Assembly: GCA_945897725.1 (NCBI GenBank)
Contig: CAMDFR010000001.1
Span: 1 to 64,000, forward strand
DNA: 64,000 bases
DNA from: Chitinophaga pinensis
GTDB lineage: Bacteria > Bacteroidota > Bacteroidia > Chitinophagales > CAMDFR01
Reading direction: 5' to 3'
Part shown: positions 54,235 through 63,665 of the stretch, piece by piece
How the letters are laid out: each line of letters starts with the position of its first letter
Position numbering within the stretch: position 1 is the stretch's first letter
Notes under the pieces: model-generated
The model's input: only the letters and a program-made list of their open reading frames with translations
What the model was told of the DNA's origin: nothing
Databases searched by the model: none
Translations under genes and position numbers: made by a program

Positions 54235-55497
54235 ATGAACTTTAGAAATACGCTCGAATTTGCCAGAGAAATGGATGCACAAGATCCCTTGGCACAATTT
54301 AGAAATCGATTTTATATGCCACAAAAGGATGGCAAAGACTGCATTTATTTGTGTGGTAACTCACTTGGATTGCAGCCAAAATCTGTCAGAGAAAAGATTG
54401 AACAGGAATTAATCGACTGGCAAAACTTAGGTGTAGAAGGCCATTTTCATGGAAAAAATCCTTGGTTTTCTTATCATCATTTTCTATCCAAAGAAACGGC
54501 AAACCTAGTAGGAGCAAAAGAAAGCGAGGTGGTGGTGATGAATTCTTTGAGTGTAAATTTGAATTTATTAATGCTTAGTTTTTATACACCAACTACATCA
54601 AGAAATAAAATTTTGGTAGAGGCTGGTGCTTTTCCTTCTGACTATTATGCGGTAGAGCAAATCATTAAAATGAAAGGATTTGATCCTAACGAGTGTATGG
54701 TGGAATGCAAGCCGAAAGCTGGTCAACATACCCTTGAAACAGCTGATATTCTTCAACAGATTGAGGATTTGGGCGACTCATTGGCACTAGTGATGTTTGG
54801 TGGTGTGAATTATTATACGGGTCAATATTTCGACTTAAAAAGCATTACTACCGCAGGTCATCAAGTAGGTGCAAATGTTGGTTTTGACTTAGCGCATGCC
54901 GCAGGAAATCTACCGATGCAACTGCATGATTGGAATGTAGATTTTGCGACTTGGTGTTCTTACAAATATTTAAATAGTGGTCCTGGCGGTACTTCTGGCG
55001 TTTTTATCCATGAACGTCATGGCAATAATCCTGACTTACCAAGATTGGCAGGCTGGTGGGGTCATGATGAAAAGACACGTTTCCTCATGAAGAAAGGTTT
55101 CAAACCCCAAGAAGGAGCAGCAGGTTGGCAGATGAGCAATGCCCAGATTTTTCCGATGGCGATTCATAAAGCATCATTAGAGATTTTTGAGGAAGCAGGC
55201 TTAAACAATTTGCGCCAAAAAAGTGTCCTACTTACAGGCTTTCTCGAATTTTTAATCGATGCGGCGAATAAAGAAAAAGAATTGGGTTTTGAAATCATCA
55301 CACCTCGAAATCCAATTGAAAGAGGCTGCCAAATTTCATTATTAACCAAAGCAAATGGAAAAGAATTGTTTAATCAATTAACAGAAAAAGGCGTGATTGC
55401 AGATTGGCGAGAGCCCAATGTGATAAGGGTTGCACCGGTGCCTTTGTACAATAGCTTCGAAGATGTTTTCACTTTTGTTGCTCTATTGACACAATAG
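54235..55497 (+). CDS. kynU: Kynureninase
   Basis: Kynureninase is a PLP enzyme that cuts 3-hydroxykynurenine (or kynurenine) to 3-hydroxyanthranilate (or anthranilate) and alanine. The 420-aa protein shows DCIYLCGNSLGLQPKSVREK, NSLSVNLNLLMLSFY, GVNYYTGQYFDLKSI, NVGFDLAHAAGN (cofactor Asp) and FATWCSYKYLNSGPGG with the PLP-binding lysine, then GWWGHDEKTRFLM. Length fits (about 415-430). kmo follows 40 bp later, so the pair makes 3-hydroxyanthranilate for the nbaC product encoded 14 kb upstream. Confidence 0.95.
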   Translation: MNFRNTLEFAREMDAQDPLAQFRNRFYMPQKDGKDCIYLCGNSLGLQPKSVREKIEQELIDWQNLGVEGHFHGKNPWFSYHHFLSKETANLVGAKESEVVVMNSLSVNLNLLMLSFYTPTTSRNKILVEAGAFPSDYYAVEQIIKMKGFDPNECMVECKPKAGQHTLETADILQQIEDLGDSLALVMFGGVNYYTGQYFDLKSITTAGHQVGANVGFDLAHAAGNLPMQLHDWNVDFATWCSYKYLNSGPGGTSGVFIHERHGNNPDLPRLAGWWGHDEKTRFLMKKGFKPQEGAAGWQMSNAQIFPMAIHKASLEIFEEAGLNNLRQKSVLLTGFLEFLIDAANKEKELGFEIITPRNPIERGCQISLLTKANGKELFNQLTEKGVIADWREPNVIRVAPVPLYNSFEDVFTFVALLTQ

Positions 55498-55537
55498 TGT
55501 CTTTTAAAATTTATCAACTATAATAGCAAAAATATTT

Positions 55538-56893
55538 ATGGAAAATTCAAATCATTCAATTGTTATCGGAGCAGGTTTAGTAGGCTCTTTATTGGCGATA
55601 AATCTAGCGAAAAGAGGACATAAAGTGGGTGTGTACGAATACCGACCAGATATGCGCCAAGCAGATATTTATGCAGGCAGATCTATCAATTTGGCATTGA
55701 GCACCCGAGGTTGGACGGCATTAGATAAAATTGGTGTGGGTGATAAGATTAGAGAAATTGGTATCCCTATGTATGGCCGACAAATACATAATGCTGATGG
55801 CACCGAAACCTATCAACCATATGGCAAGGAGAATGAGGCTATTTATTCGGTGAGTCGTGGTGAGCTGAACAAACAATTGATTATTGAAGCCGATAAACAT
55901 GAGAATGTACAGTTTTATTTTAATCAGAAATTGGTAAAGAACGACATGAAGCGCAATCATTTATTGATGCACGACATGAAGTTAAATGAGAATCACGAAA
56001 TTTCTGGAGATGTGATTTTTGGTGCTGATGGTGCCTTTTCAAGGGTTCGTTATGGGATGCAAAAAATGCCCCGCTTCGATTATTCGCAGCAGCATTTGCC
56101 ACATGTGTATAAGGAATTGACGATACCTGCTGGAGAAAATGGCAGCTTTCAAATCAAGAAAAATGCCTTGCATATTTGGCCTAGAGGCAATTTTATGATG
56201 ATTGCTTTGCCCAATATTGACGGTAGTTTCACTTGCACGCTTTTTGTACCGCACGACGGAAAAGATAGCATCAACCATATTCAAACCGAGAATGATGTGA
56301 TTAAATATATGATGAATCATTTTGCGGACGTTGTTCCTTTTATGCCAGATATGACGAATGTTTTTCTCAAAAACCCAAACTCTAGTTTAGTGACAGTTCG
56401 TTGCTTCCCATGGGTAAATGGACGCACTGCTTTGATTGGTGATGCTTGTCATGCGATAGTTCCCTTTTATGGTCAGGGCATGAATTGTGGTTTTGAAGAT
56501 GTGCGCGTGCTTGATGAATTGATCGATGAAAATGAAAATGATTGGGATAAAATACTATTGGCATATGAGCATGCACGCAAGCCAAATGGTGATGCCATCG
56601 CGGATTTAGCCTTGCAGAATTTTATTGAAATGAGGGACCTAGTAGCCGATCCAAAGTTTATTTTACGTAAAAAAATCGAAAAATACTTACATGAACACAT
56701 GGGAAATGACTTTTTGCCCTTGTACAGTATGGTGTCTTTTAGCAATGTGCCTTATGCAGAAGCATTAGCAGAAGGAAAACGACAAGATGCATTGATGGGT
56801 GACATATTAGCTTTTGAGCATATAGAAAGCAACTGGCAAAGCGAAAATACCGTCTCCTATGCAAGGGAATGGCTCAAAAATAACAAAAGATAA
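55538..56893 (+). CDS. kmo: Kynurenine 3-monooxygenase
   Basis: Kmo is an FAD- and NADPH-dependent aromatic hydroxylase that turns kynurenine into 3-hydroxykynurenine. The 451-aa protein shows the FAD-binding IVIGAGLVGSLLAINLAKRGHKVGVYEYRPDMR, INLALSTRGWTALDKIG, GADGAFSRVRYGM and TALIGDACHAIVPFYGQGMNCGFEDVRVL (the FAD ribityl site). A hydrophobic C-terminal anchor, present in mitochondrial forms, is absent, as expected for a soluble bacterial enzyme. Length fits (about 450). It follows kynU in one operon. Confidence 0.95.
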   Translation: MENSNHSIVIGAGLVGSLLAINLAKRGHKVGVYEYRPDMRQADIYAGRSINLALSTRGWTALDKIGVGDKIREIGIPMYGRQIHNADGTETYQPYGKENEAIYSVSRGELNKQLIIEADKHENVQFYFNQKLVKNDMKRNHLLMHDMKLNENHEISGDVIFGADGAFSRVRYGMQKMPRFDYSQQHLPHVYKELTIPAGENGSFQIKKNALHIWPRGNFMMIALPNIDGSFTCTLFVPHDGKDSINHIQTENDVIKYMMNHFADVVPFMPDMTNVFLKNPNSSLVTVRCFPWVNGRTALIGDACHAIVPFYGQGMNCGFEDVRVLDELIDENENDWDKILLAYEHARKPNGDAIADLALQNFIEMRDLVADPKFILRKKIEKYLHEHMGNDFLPLYSMVSFSNVPYAEALAEGKRQDALMGDILAFEHIESNWQSENTVSYAREWLKNNKR

Positions 56894-56985
56894 AACAAGT
56901 GTTTAAACATACAACCATAAAACAGCAATTATCCTTTCTTTCAAGGCTTGCTTTTATACTCCAATGTATTCTTTTGGAGAAGTTG

Positions 56986-59094
56986 GTGTATCTAAAAAAA
57001 ATAGCCTGCTTTTTCGCTATGGTTTTGCTTCTGTCCTTTCAATCGGCATTTGCTGCTGGAGATATTTCTACTCAAATTCTTTTACAATGCAAATCAACAG
57101 TAGAGGTCAAAAGTTTTTTAATAGCCAAAGAAGTATATCCAATCAATATTTCGCCATTATCACAAAGTATGAATATTTGGTTATTGGAATTTGCTAGCTC
57201 TGAAGAAACCGCCAGCAAACTTGCTCAACTCAAACAAGATAAGAATGTAATTGCAGCACAATACAATCACAGTCTTGATTATCGTTCATACACTCCCGTT
57301 GACAGTTATTATACCCAACAATGGTATATGAATAATACTGGACAATTTGGCTATGTCGCTGGTACAGATATACACGCACAGGCCGCCTGGGATAGCAGCA
57401 CTGGTGGCACTACACGCTATGGAGATAGTATTGTAGTTGCTGTAGTGGATGGCAAATTCGATTTGAATCATGCCGACATCAATTACTTTAAGAATATACA
57501 TGAAATTCCATCTAATGGAATTGATGATGATGGCGATGGTTATATCGATAATTATAATGGTTGGAGTGCACATACCTTTGATGATGATGTCAACTTAGCC
57601 TCTGCTGGTCATGCCACACAACTCGCAGGTATCATCGCTGCAAAGCATGACAACAAAGGCATTGCCGGGATTAACAATGGTATTAAAGTATTGCCTATTT
57701 ATTCCTTGGCCATTGAATCGGAGGTGGTAATTGCATACAACTATATCATCGATCAAAGAAAAATGTATAATTTAACGAATGGTGCTAAAGGGGCGTATAT
57801 CGTGGCTTCGAACTCTTCTTTTGGTATTGACATGCGTTATCCTATCGATTTCCCTATTTGGTGTGCGATGTATGATAGCATGGGTAAATATGGGATAGTG
57901 AGTGCCACTGCCACTGCCAACGCGGCCACTGATGTAGATTTGTTTGGAGATATTCCAACAGCCTGTGCGAGCAATTTCATGATCTCTGTGACCAATTTAA
58001 CGGGTGCAAATATGTTGAGCTTTAGTGCGGGTTACGGCGATTCGACCATTGATATTGCTGCACCTGGAGTAAACATTTTGTCTTGTATTGGAAGCAATGG
58101 TTATGCAGGAAGCAATGGTACTTCTTTTGCCTCGCCAATGGTAGCAGGTGCAGTGGCTTTATTGATGTCGCATGCGTGCGAAAATTTCCTCGATTTATAC
58201 GCTGTATTTCCAGACAGCGCCGCTTTACTCTTAAAAAATTATATTTTGCAAGGAGCAACACTCGTGCCTGATTTGGCAGGGAAAGTCTCCACTGGTGGTC
58301 GTTTAGATCTATTCAATGCCATTGTAGAGTTAAATAATTTCGACTGCAATTCCTGCGAAGGCAACATTAGCTATAGCATTCAGAACAGTCGTTGCTTTAA
58401 TCAAAATAGCGGTTTTATTCATACCGCTGTAACGCCCTCAAACACAACGCTCCACTATCTTTGGAGCACAGGAGATACCACTACTCATCTCGATTCTTTG
58501 GCGGCAGGTTCCTATACCTTGACCATCACAGATTCCAACGCTTGCACGCGCATCAAAAGATTTAATATTCAATCTCCATCGGAGTTATTCATTGATTCGG
58601 TGAGTCATACCCCCTTCAATTCAAGCCAAAGCGGCAGCATCTATATTCGAGGCAATGGTGGTATTGCTCCCTATCAATATTCGATGGATGGCGTGTCCTT
58701 TCATTCCTCTACCAATTATACTGGTTTGGGTGTCGGAGCATATACGATGTATATCAAAGATGCCAACGGATGCTTGATAGATACCTTGATACAAATCGAT
58801 GATAATACTTCTATTGGAGCCATTATTGAAAACATAGAACTTTCCCTCAGCAATAGTTTATCCTATGATTATATCTATTTAAACATAAAGCAGCGGGTGT
58901 TGTCTGAACAAAATATATCCTTTCAAATAAATGATATTCAATGGCAAGTCATCCAAGCTCAAACACTTGATATGAAAGGTACAGCGCCGACACAACAAAA
59001 AATAGACATCTCCATACTTCCAAAAGGATTATATTTACTGACTGTTTTTAATGGACAAGAGCGCATCAAAACCTTTAAATTCGGTAAATATTGA
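56986..59094 (+). CDS. Secreted subtilisin-like S8 protease with SprB-like repeats and sorting domain
   Basis: The protein is about 702 aa from a GTG at 56986, which gives a compact signal peptide (KKIACFFAMVLLLSFQSAFA); the frame is open to a GTG at 56899, so the start is uncertain. The S8 domain has the triad in VAVVDGKFDLNHADI (Asp, base 57448), SAGHATQLAGIIAA (His, 57610) and GSNGTSFASPMVAGAVALL (Ser, 58123). Two SprB-like repeats follow (HYLWSTGDTTTHLDSLAAGSYTLTITDSNAC and YQYSMDGVSFHSSTNYTGLGVGAYTMYIKDANGC), then a final segment of about 75 residues ending LPKGLYLLTVFNGQERIKTFKFGKY, as in type A T9SS sorting domains. It lies 93 bp after kmo and may share its transcript. Confidence 0.85.
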   Translation: MYLKKIACFFAMVLLLSFQSAFAAGDISTQILLQCKSTVEVKSFLIAKEVYPINISPLSQSMNIWLLEFASSEETASKLAQLKQDKNVIAAQYNHSLDYRSYTPVDSYYTQQWYMNNTGQFGYVAGTDIHAQAAWDSSTGGTTRYGDSIVVAVVDGKFDLNHADINYFKNIHEIPSNGIDDDGDGYIDNYNGWSAHTFDDDVNLASAGHATQLAGIIAAKHDNKGIAGINNGIKVLPIYSLAIESEVVIAYNYIIDQRKMYNLTNGAKGAYIVASNSSFGIDMRYPIDFPIWCAMYDSMGKYGIVSATATANAATDVDLFGDIPTACASNFMISVTNLTGANMLSFSAGYGDSTIDIAAPGVNILSCIGSNGYAGSNGTSFASPMVAGAVALLMSHACENFLDLYAVFPDSAALLLKNYILQGATLVPDLAGKVSTGGRLDLFNAIVELNNFDCNSCEGNISYSIQNSRCFNQNSGFIHTAVTPSNTTLHYLWSTGDTTTHLDSLAAGSYTLTITDSNACTRIKRFNIQSPSELFIDSVSHTPFNSSQSGSIYIRGNGGIAPYQYSMDGVSFHSSTNYTGLGVGAYTMYIKDANGCLIDTLIQIDDNTSIGAIIENIELSLSNSLSYDYIYLNIKQRVLSEQNISFQINDIQWQVIQAQTLDMKGTAPTQQKIDISILPKGLYLLTVFNGQERIKTFKFGKY

Positions 59095-59173
59095 TTTATG
59101 AAATTCTTAATTATTTAGCCGAGCTTTTGAACTATGAAAAAGCCAGAGCTAATGCTGACTATAAAATTTGAAG

Positions 59174-60865
59174 ATGAAACGCTGGGTTAAAGCAACGCCG
59201 GACAAGGCCAAGGTCAATTTGTTACAACAACAATTGAAAATACATCCTTTTTTTTGTGAACTACTGGTAGCAAGAGGTATTGAAACATTTGAAGAAGCAC
59301 ATCGATTTTTCCGTCCGCAATTGCAACATTTGCATGATCCCTTTTTGATGAAAGACATGGATAAAGCCATGGAGCGTCTTTCTCGTGCTTTGAACAATAA
59401 AGAAAAAATTCTAGTCTATGGCGACTACGATGTGGATGGAACAACTTCTGTAGCGATCATTTATTCGTTTTTCAAACCTGTTTATCCTTATATCGATATT
59501 TATATTCCTGACAGATACCTCGAAGGATATGGTATTTCGTTTCAAGGAATTGATTATGCCAAAGAGCATAATTTTTCATTGATTATTGCTTTAGATTGTG
59601 GCATCAAAGCCATGGAACAGATTGATTATGCGAATAGCAAAGGGGTTGATTTTATTATTTGCGACCATCACCGTCCAGGTGCTGAGCTCCCAAAAGCTGT
59701 CGCTATCCTAGATCCTAAACGCGAGGACTGCAACTACCCGTACAAAGAGCTTAGTGGTTGTGGCATTGGCTATAAGCTTTTACAAGCCTATTGCCAGAAG
59801 TACAATGATGATATGGATCGACTGAATGGTTTGCTCGATTTAGTGGCGGTAAGTATTGCGGCAGATATCGTTCCTATGACAGGAGAAAACAGGGTCTTAG
59901 CCTATTATGGTTTACAGATATTAAATAACAATCCATCTCCAGGCTTAAAACAATTAATCGATTTATCTGGGGTAAAAAGCGAATTGGCCATTGATGATAT
60001 TGTCTTCAAGATTGCCCCTAGAATCAATGCTGCCGGTAGAATGGAAGATGGTAAAAATGCAGTGCGCTTATTGGTTGGTGACTCCACGATACTCAACGCG
60101 GAGAAACTGAATAAGAATAATATCGACCGTAAGGAAATTGATTTGGTAATGACCAAACAGGCACTTGACATGATAGAAACAGACCCTACACAGATCAATA
60201 GAAAATCTACTGTACTATTCAATCCAGAATGGCATAAAGGGGTGGTTGGTATTGTTGCCTCACGTCTCATTGATGCCTATTATAGACCAACTGTTATTCT
60301 TACAGAATCTAATGGCCTACTCACTGGCTCAGCACGATCTATTGCGGGTTTTGATGTTTATAATGCCATTGAAGCTTGTAGCGATTTATTAGATAAATTC
60401 GGCGGACATACCTACGCTGCAGGACTCACCATGAAGCCCGAAAACTTTGAAAAATTTTCAGAGAGATTCGAAGCCTATGTTCAAGAAAATTTATTGGATG
60501 AATTATTGACACCAGAAATCAATATCGATTGCGAAATAGAATTTGATGTGATCAACGAAAAATTCTATAATATCTTAAAGCAATTTTCACCATTTGGTCC
60601 TAATAATATGCGTCCAGTCTTTGTCACCAAGAACGTAATGGATACAGGGCATAGCAAAGTAGGAGGCGCTAACCATTTGCAGCTATATGTCACCAAACCC
60701 AATCAACCAAAATTGAAAGGCATTGGTTTTGGAATGGGAAATTTTATGGATATGGTACAGAAGAGTAATGTCAATATATGCTATGTATTGGATGAAAATA
60801 TATGGAAAGAAAAAACCTATCTTCAACTTTTAGTAAAAGATATACAAGCGACGATTATTAATTAA
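59174..60865 (+). CDS. recJ: Single-stranded DNA exonuclease RecJ
   Basis: RecJ is a 5'-3' ssDNA exonuclease of the DHH family that works in recombination and mismatch repair. The 563-aa protein shows ILVYGDYDVDGTTSVAIIYSFF (motif I), SLIIALDCGIKAMEQI, FIICDHHRPGAELPKAVAILDPKRED (DHH), KELSGCGIGYKLLQAY and AARINAAGRMEDG-like PRINAAGRMEDGKNAVRLL, and the DHHA1/OB C-terminal part with SARSIAGFDVYNAIEAC and FGGHTYAAGLTM. Length is normal. A TTG six bases upstream is an alternative; the ATG is preferred. lptB follows 25 bp later. Confidence 0.95.
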   Translation: MKRWVKATPDKAKVNLLQQQLKIHPFFCELLVARGIETFEEAHRFFRPQLQHLHDPFLMKDMDKAMERLSRALNNKEKILVYGDYDVDGTTSVAIIYSFFKPVYPYIDIYIPDRYLEGYGISFQGIDYAKEHNFSLIIALDCGIKAMEQIDYANSKGVDFIICDHHRPGAELPKAVAILDPKREDCNYPYKELSGCGIGYKLLQAYCQKYNDDMDRLNGLLDLVAVSIAADIVPMTGENRVLAYYGLQILNNNPSPGLKQLIDLSGVKSELAIDDIVFKIAPRINAAGRMEDGKNAVRLLVGDSTILNAEKLNKNNIDRKEIDLVMTKQALDMIETDPTQINRKSTVLFNPEWHKGVVGIVASRLIDAYYRPTVILTESNGLLTGSARSIAGFDVYNAIEACSDLLDKFGGHTYAAGLTMKPENFEKFSERFEAYVQENLLDELLTPEINIDCEIEFDVINEKFYNILKQFSPFGPNNMRPVFVTKNVMDTGHSKVGGANHLQLYVTKPNQPKLKGIGFGMGNFMDMVQKSNVNICYVLDENIWKEKTYLQLLVKDIQATIIN

Positions 60866-60890
60866 ATTTCTCTTAATTTATTGAACAAAA

Positions 60891-61688
60891 ATGATTCAAT
60901 CAGAAATGAAATTATACACAGAAAATTTAGTCAAAAAATATAAAGGCAGAACCGTTGTTGACCATGTAAGCGTAGAAGTAAACCAAGGCGAAATCGTTGG
61001 TCTGCTTGGACCTAACGGTGCTGGCAAGACCACCACTTTTTATATGATAGTTGGTTTGATTGAACCGGAGGGTGGTAAAATATTTTATGGGGATAAGGAG
61101 ATTACCAATTCCGCTATGTATGAAAGAGCCAAAATGGGGATTGGCTATCTACCGCAAGAAGCATCCGTTTTTCGTAAATTATCCATCGAAGATAATATAA
61201 TGGCAGTGCTCGAAATGACCAAACTTTCAAAAGCAGATCAAAGAGAAAAATGTGAATTACTGATTCATGAATTTAATTTAGGTCATGTGCGCAAAAGCAA
61301 GGGTGACGTGCTTTCGGGAGGAGAAAGAAGAAGAACGGAAATTGCCAGAGCCTTGGCGACAGATCCTAAATTTATTTTATTAGACGAACCTTTTGCAGGA
61401 GTAGATCCAATTGCTGTAGAAGATATACAACGTATTGTTGCGAATTTAAAAACCAGAAATATTGGCGTTTTAATCACCGACCATAATGTGCAAGAAACCC
61501 TTTCAATCACCGATAGAACCTATCTTCTGTTTGAAGGAAAAATATTGAAAGCAGGTTCTGCAGAAGAGTTAGCGAATGACGAAGAAGTGAGAAGGGTATA
61601 TCTAGGTAAAAATTTCGAGTTGCGCAAACCAAAGCCCACAGACATGTTCAAGCCCAACATGGGAACAATAGAAAACACACAAATATAA
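60891..61688 (+). CDS. lptB: LPS export ABC transporter ATP-binding protein
   Basis: LptB powers lipopolysaccharide extraction from the inner membrane with LptF and LptG. The 265-aa protein shows Walker [38 protein letters not shown] (the Q loop and LptB-specific FRKLSVxDNI region), [40 protein letters not shown] (signature and Walker B) and [25 protein letters not shown] (H loop). Length fits (about 240-265, with an extra C-terminal tail here). recJ-lptB adjacency suggests one transcript; lptF/lptG are not in the window. Confidence 0.95.
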   Translation: MIQSEMKLYTENLVKKYKGRTVVDHVSVEVNQGEIVGLLGPNGAGKTTTFYMIVGLIEPEGGKIFYGDKEITNSAMYERAKMGIGYLPQEASVFRKLSIEDNIMAVLEMTKLSKADQREKCELLIHEFNLGHVRKSKGDVLSGGERRRTEIARALATDPKFILLDEPFAGVDPIAVEDIQRIVANLKTRNIGVLITDHNVQETLSITDRTYLLFEGKILKAGSAEELANDEEVRRVYLGKNFELRKPKPTDMFKPNMGTIENTQI

Positions 61689-61712
61689 AATCATCCCTTA
61701 CTGATAGATAAC

Positions 61713-63155
61713 ATGCAACGAATAGAAAATTATATCGATGGTAAACTAGTCGCACCTATAAGTGAACAATACCTAGACAATGTAGAACCTGCCACAGGCA
61801 AAGTTTACAGCCTCATACCAGATAGCAATGCAGCAGATGTTGAGTTGGCTGTTGCCGCTGCAAAAAAAGCATTTCCCGCTTGGAGTACTTGCGGTAATAT
61901 GGAAAGAAGTAAAGTGCTCTTGCGCATTTCTGCATTGATAGAACAAAATTTGGATGCCTTTGCCTTGGCTGAAAGCATTGATAATGGGAAGCCTGTGAAG
62001 TTGGCAGCTACAGTTGATATTCCTAGAGCAGTAGATAATTTTCACTTTTTTGCAACAGCGATAGAACATTTTGCGAGCGAATCGCACTTCATGGAAAAGA
62101 CTGCTGTCAACTATACCTTGCGCAGACCTATTGGCGTGGTGGGCTGTATTTCTCCTTGGAATTTACCGCTATATCTGTTCAGTTGGAAGATAGCACCCGC
62201 TTTGGCTGCAGGCAATTGCGTGATTGCAAAACCTTCGGAAATTACACCGATGACCGCTTATTTGCTTTCAAAAATTTGTATAGAAGCAGGCTTACCCGCT
62301 GGTGTTTTAAATATTGTGCATGGTCTAGGAGGCTCAGCTGGTCAGGCGATAGTAGAACATAAAGAAATCAAAGCCATCTCCTTTACTGGGGGAACGGCTA
62401 CTGGAAAAAAACTCGCAGCCACCGCGGCACCGATGTTTAAGAAGTTGTCTTTAGAACTAGGAGGTAAAAATGCTAATATCATTTTTGATGATTGTGATTT
62501 AGACAATGCATTAAAAACAACCCTTCATTCCTCCTTTGCCAATCAAGGTCAAATTTGTTTATGTGGCTCGCGCATTTTTGTGCAAAAAGGCATTTATGAA
62601 AAATTCAAAACGGCATTTGTAGAAAAAGTAAAGAGTTTAAAGATTGGTGATCCTTCCACAGAAGTGAATATTGGTGCAGTGGTATCAAAAGCACATCAGG
62701 AAAAAGTCTTAGGCTATATTCAATTAGCCAAAGAGGAAGGTGGCACTGTTCTTTGTGGTGGCGATATTTTTCACCCAACAGATGAACGTTGCAAGGATGG
62801 TTATTTTATTTATCCCACCGTCATCGAAAATTTGGCTCATGATTGTCGCACCAACCAGGAAGAAATTTTTGGACCTGTGGTGAGCATCACCCCATTCGAC
62901 ACCGCTGATGAAGCGCTGATGATGGCGAATAGCACAGAATACGGCCTAGCGTGCAGTATTTGGACCAATGATTTGAACAAGGCACATAGATGCGCAGAGC
63001 AAATGGAAACTGGTATTGTATGGGTTAACTGTTGGCTATTGCGCGATTTGCGTACGCCATTCGGAGGGGTAAAAAGTTCGGGTGTTGGCAGAGAGGGCGG
63101 CTGGGAAGCGCTCCGCTTTTTTACAGAGGCCAAAAATGTTTGCATCAAGTATTAG
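61713..63155 (+). CDS. Aldehyde dehydrogenase, probably 2-aminomuconic semialdehyde dehydrogenase
   Basis: The 480-aa protein belongs to the NAD-dependent aldehyde dehydrogenases. It shows GVVGCISPWNLPLYLFSWKIAPALAAGN, SFTGGTATGKKLA, LSLELGGKNANIIF (general-base Glu), FANQGQICLCGSRIF (catalytic Cys) and EEIFGPVVSITPF. The late stretch WVNCWLLRDLRTPFGGVKSSGVGREGG resembles ALDH8A1 and bacterial 2-aminomuconate/2-hydroxymuconate semialdehyde dehydrogenases (nbaE, amnC). With nbaC, nbaD, kynU and kmo in the same window, 2-aminomuconate semialdehyde is the likeliest substrate. It begins 25 bp after lptB. Betaine-aldehyde dehydrogenase is a less likely alternative. Confidence 0.82.
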   Translation: MQRIENYIDGKLVAPISEQYLDNVEPATGKVYSLIPDSNAADVELAVAAAKKAFPAWSTCGNMERSKVLLRISALIEQNLDAFALAESIDNGKPVKLAATVDIPRAVDNFHFFATAIEHFASESHFMEKTAVNYTLRRPIGVVGCISPWNLPLYLFSWKIAPALAAGNCVIAKPSEITPMTAYLLSKICIEAGLPAGVLNIVHGLGGSAGQAIVEHKEIKAISFTGGTATGKKLAATAAPMFKKLSLELGGKNANIIFDDCDLDNALKTTLHSSFANQGQICLCGSRIFVQKGIYEKFKTAFVEKVKSLKIGDPSTEVNIGAVVSKAHQEKVLGYIQLAKEEGGTVLCGGDIFHPTDERCKDGYFIYPTVIENLAHDCRTNQEEIFGPVVSITPFDTADEALMMANSTEYGLACSIWTNDLNKAHRCAEQMETGIVWVNCWLLRDLRTPFGGVKSSGVGREGGWEALRFFTEAKNVCIKY

Positions 63156-63309
63156 ATTTATTGGGGCCTGCCAGCAGCTTATCTAACATCATGCAGGTGG
63201 TTGAGAACACCACCAATCTTATCTTTCAGAAGCTGCTGTCGTGCTTTCCGCTATTATCTTTTTTGAAATAAGGCCATCAAAAAAGGATAGCCGCTGCAAT
63301 CGCTCAGGC
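63156..63309 (-). repeat. Dispersed intergenic element, copy E (REP-like, minus orientation)
   Basis: Read on the minus strand it begins GCCTGAGCGATTGCAGCGGC (63309 on), continues TATCCTTTTTTGATGGCC, then has a 9-bp stem AAGCTGCTG (63238-63230) / CAGCAGCTT (63180-63172) enclosing a smaller GGTGGT/ACCACC pair, and ends GGCAGGCCCCAATAAA next to the stop of the dehydrogenase gene. It has the clearest form of the element's start. Confidence 0.7.
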
Positions 63310-63412
63310 AAATTATCGTTCATTAGGATATTATATGTTATAACATATGTGTTTGGACATGATTTATTTCCAATGTTTTTATTTGATGACATTTTAAACA
63401 ACTCATATCTAT

Positions 63413-63430
63413 CACAAGCGGACGCTTGTG
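63413..63430. repeat. Short palindrome CACAAGCG-GA-CGCTTGTG
   Basis: A perfect 8-bp stem with a 2-nt loop; the first of four related hairpins in the 571-bp gap 63156-63726, which holds no gene. Confidence 0.6.
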
Positions 63431-63511
63431 AAACATGTTATTAAGATTCCGATTCCGTACATTTGTTTTATCACGCTCTTTGAAAGGCTTTTGCTGAAAG
63501 AATTTTAGTTT

Positions 63512-63542
63512 GAGTTAAGCTTTTTTACACTCACAAGCAGAC
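63512..63542 (+). repeat. 31-bp direct repeat, first copy (starts GAGTTAAGCTTTTTTACACT)
   Basis: The same 31 bases occur again, without mismatch, at 63666-63696. The two copies flank the 17-bp hairpin and the CACGAGTG hairpin. Confidence 0.75.
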
Positions 63543-63544
63543 CC

Positions 63545-63580
63545 CCTATCTATCGCAAGCGTCCGCTTGTGATAGATAGG
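63545..63580. repeat. Long palindrome with 17-bp stem (CCTATCTATCGCAAGCG / CGCTTGTGATAGATAGG)
   Basis: A 17-bp stem with one G-T wobble and a 2-nt loop. The core repeats the CAAGCG/CGCTTG pattern of the palindrome at 63413. It could end transcripts from both sides, but has no long T-run (only TCTTTTGATT). Confidence 0.7.
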
Positions 63581-63602
63581 TCTTTTGATTACATTTCGAA
63601 GA

Positions 63603-63623
63603 CACGAGTGGAAAACACTCGTG
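63603..63623. repeat. Palindrome CACGAGTG-GAAAA-CACTCGTG
   Basis: A perfect 8-bp stem with a 5-nt loop, in the same gap and between the two 31-bp repeats. Confidence 0.65.
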
Positions 63624-63665
63624 CCAAGAGGAGATAGGTGTTTTTTGCTAAAATAATTATTTTTG

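Noticed and set aside
60891-61688. ABC ATPase as exporter of the double-glycine peptide
   Set aside because: The protein is a bare ATPase with LptB features, lacks a C39 peptidase and membrane domain, and is 28 kb away.
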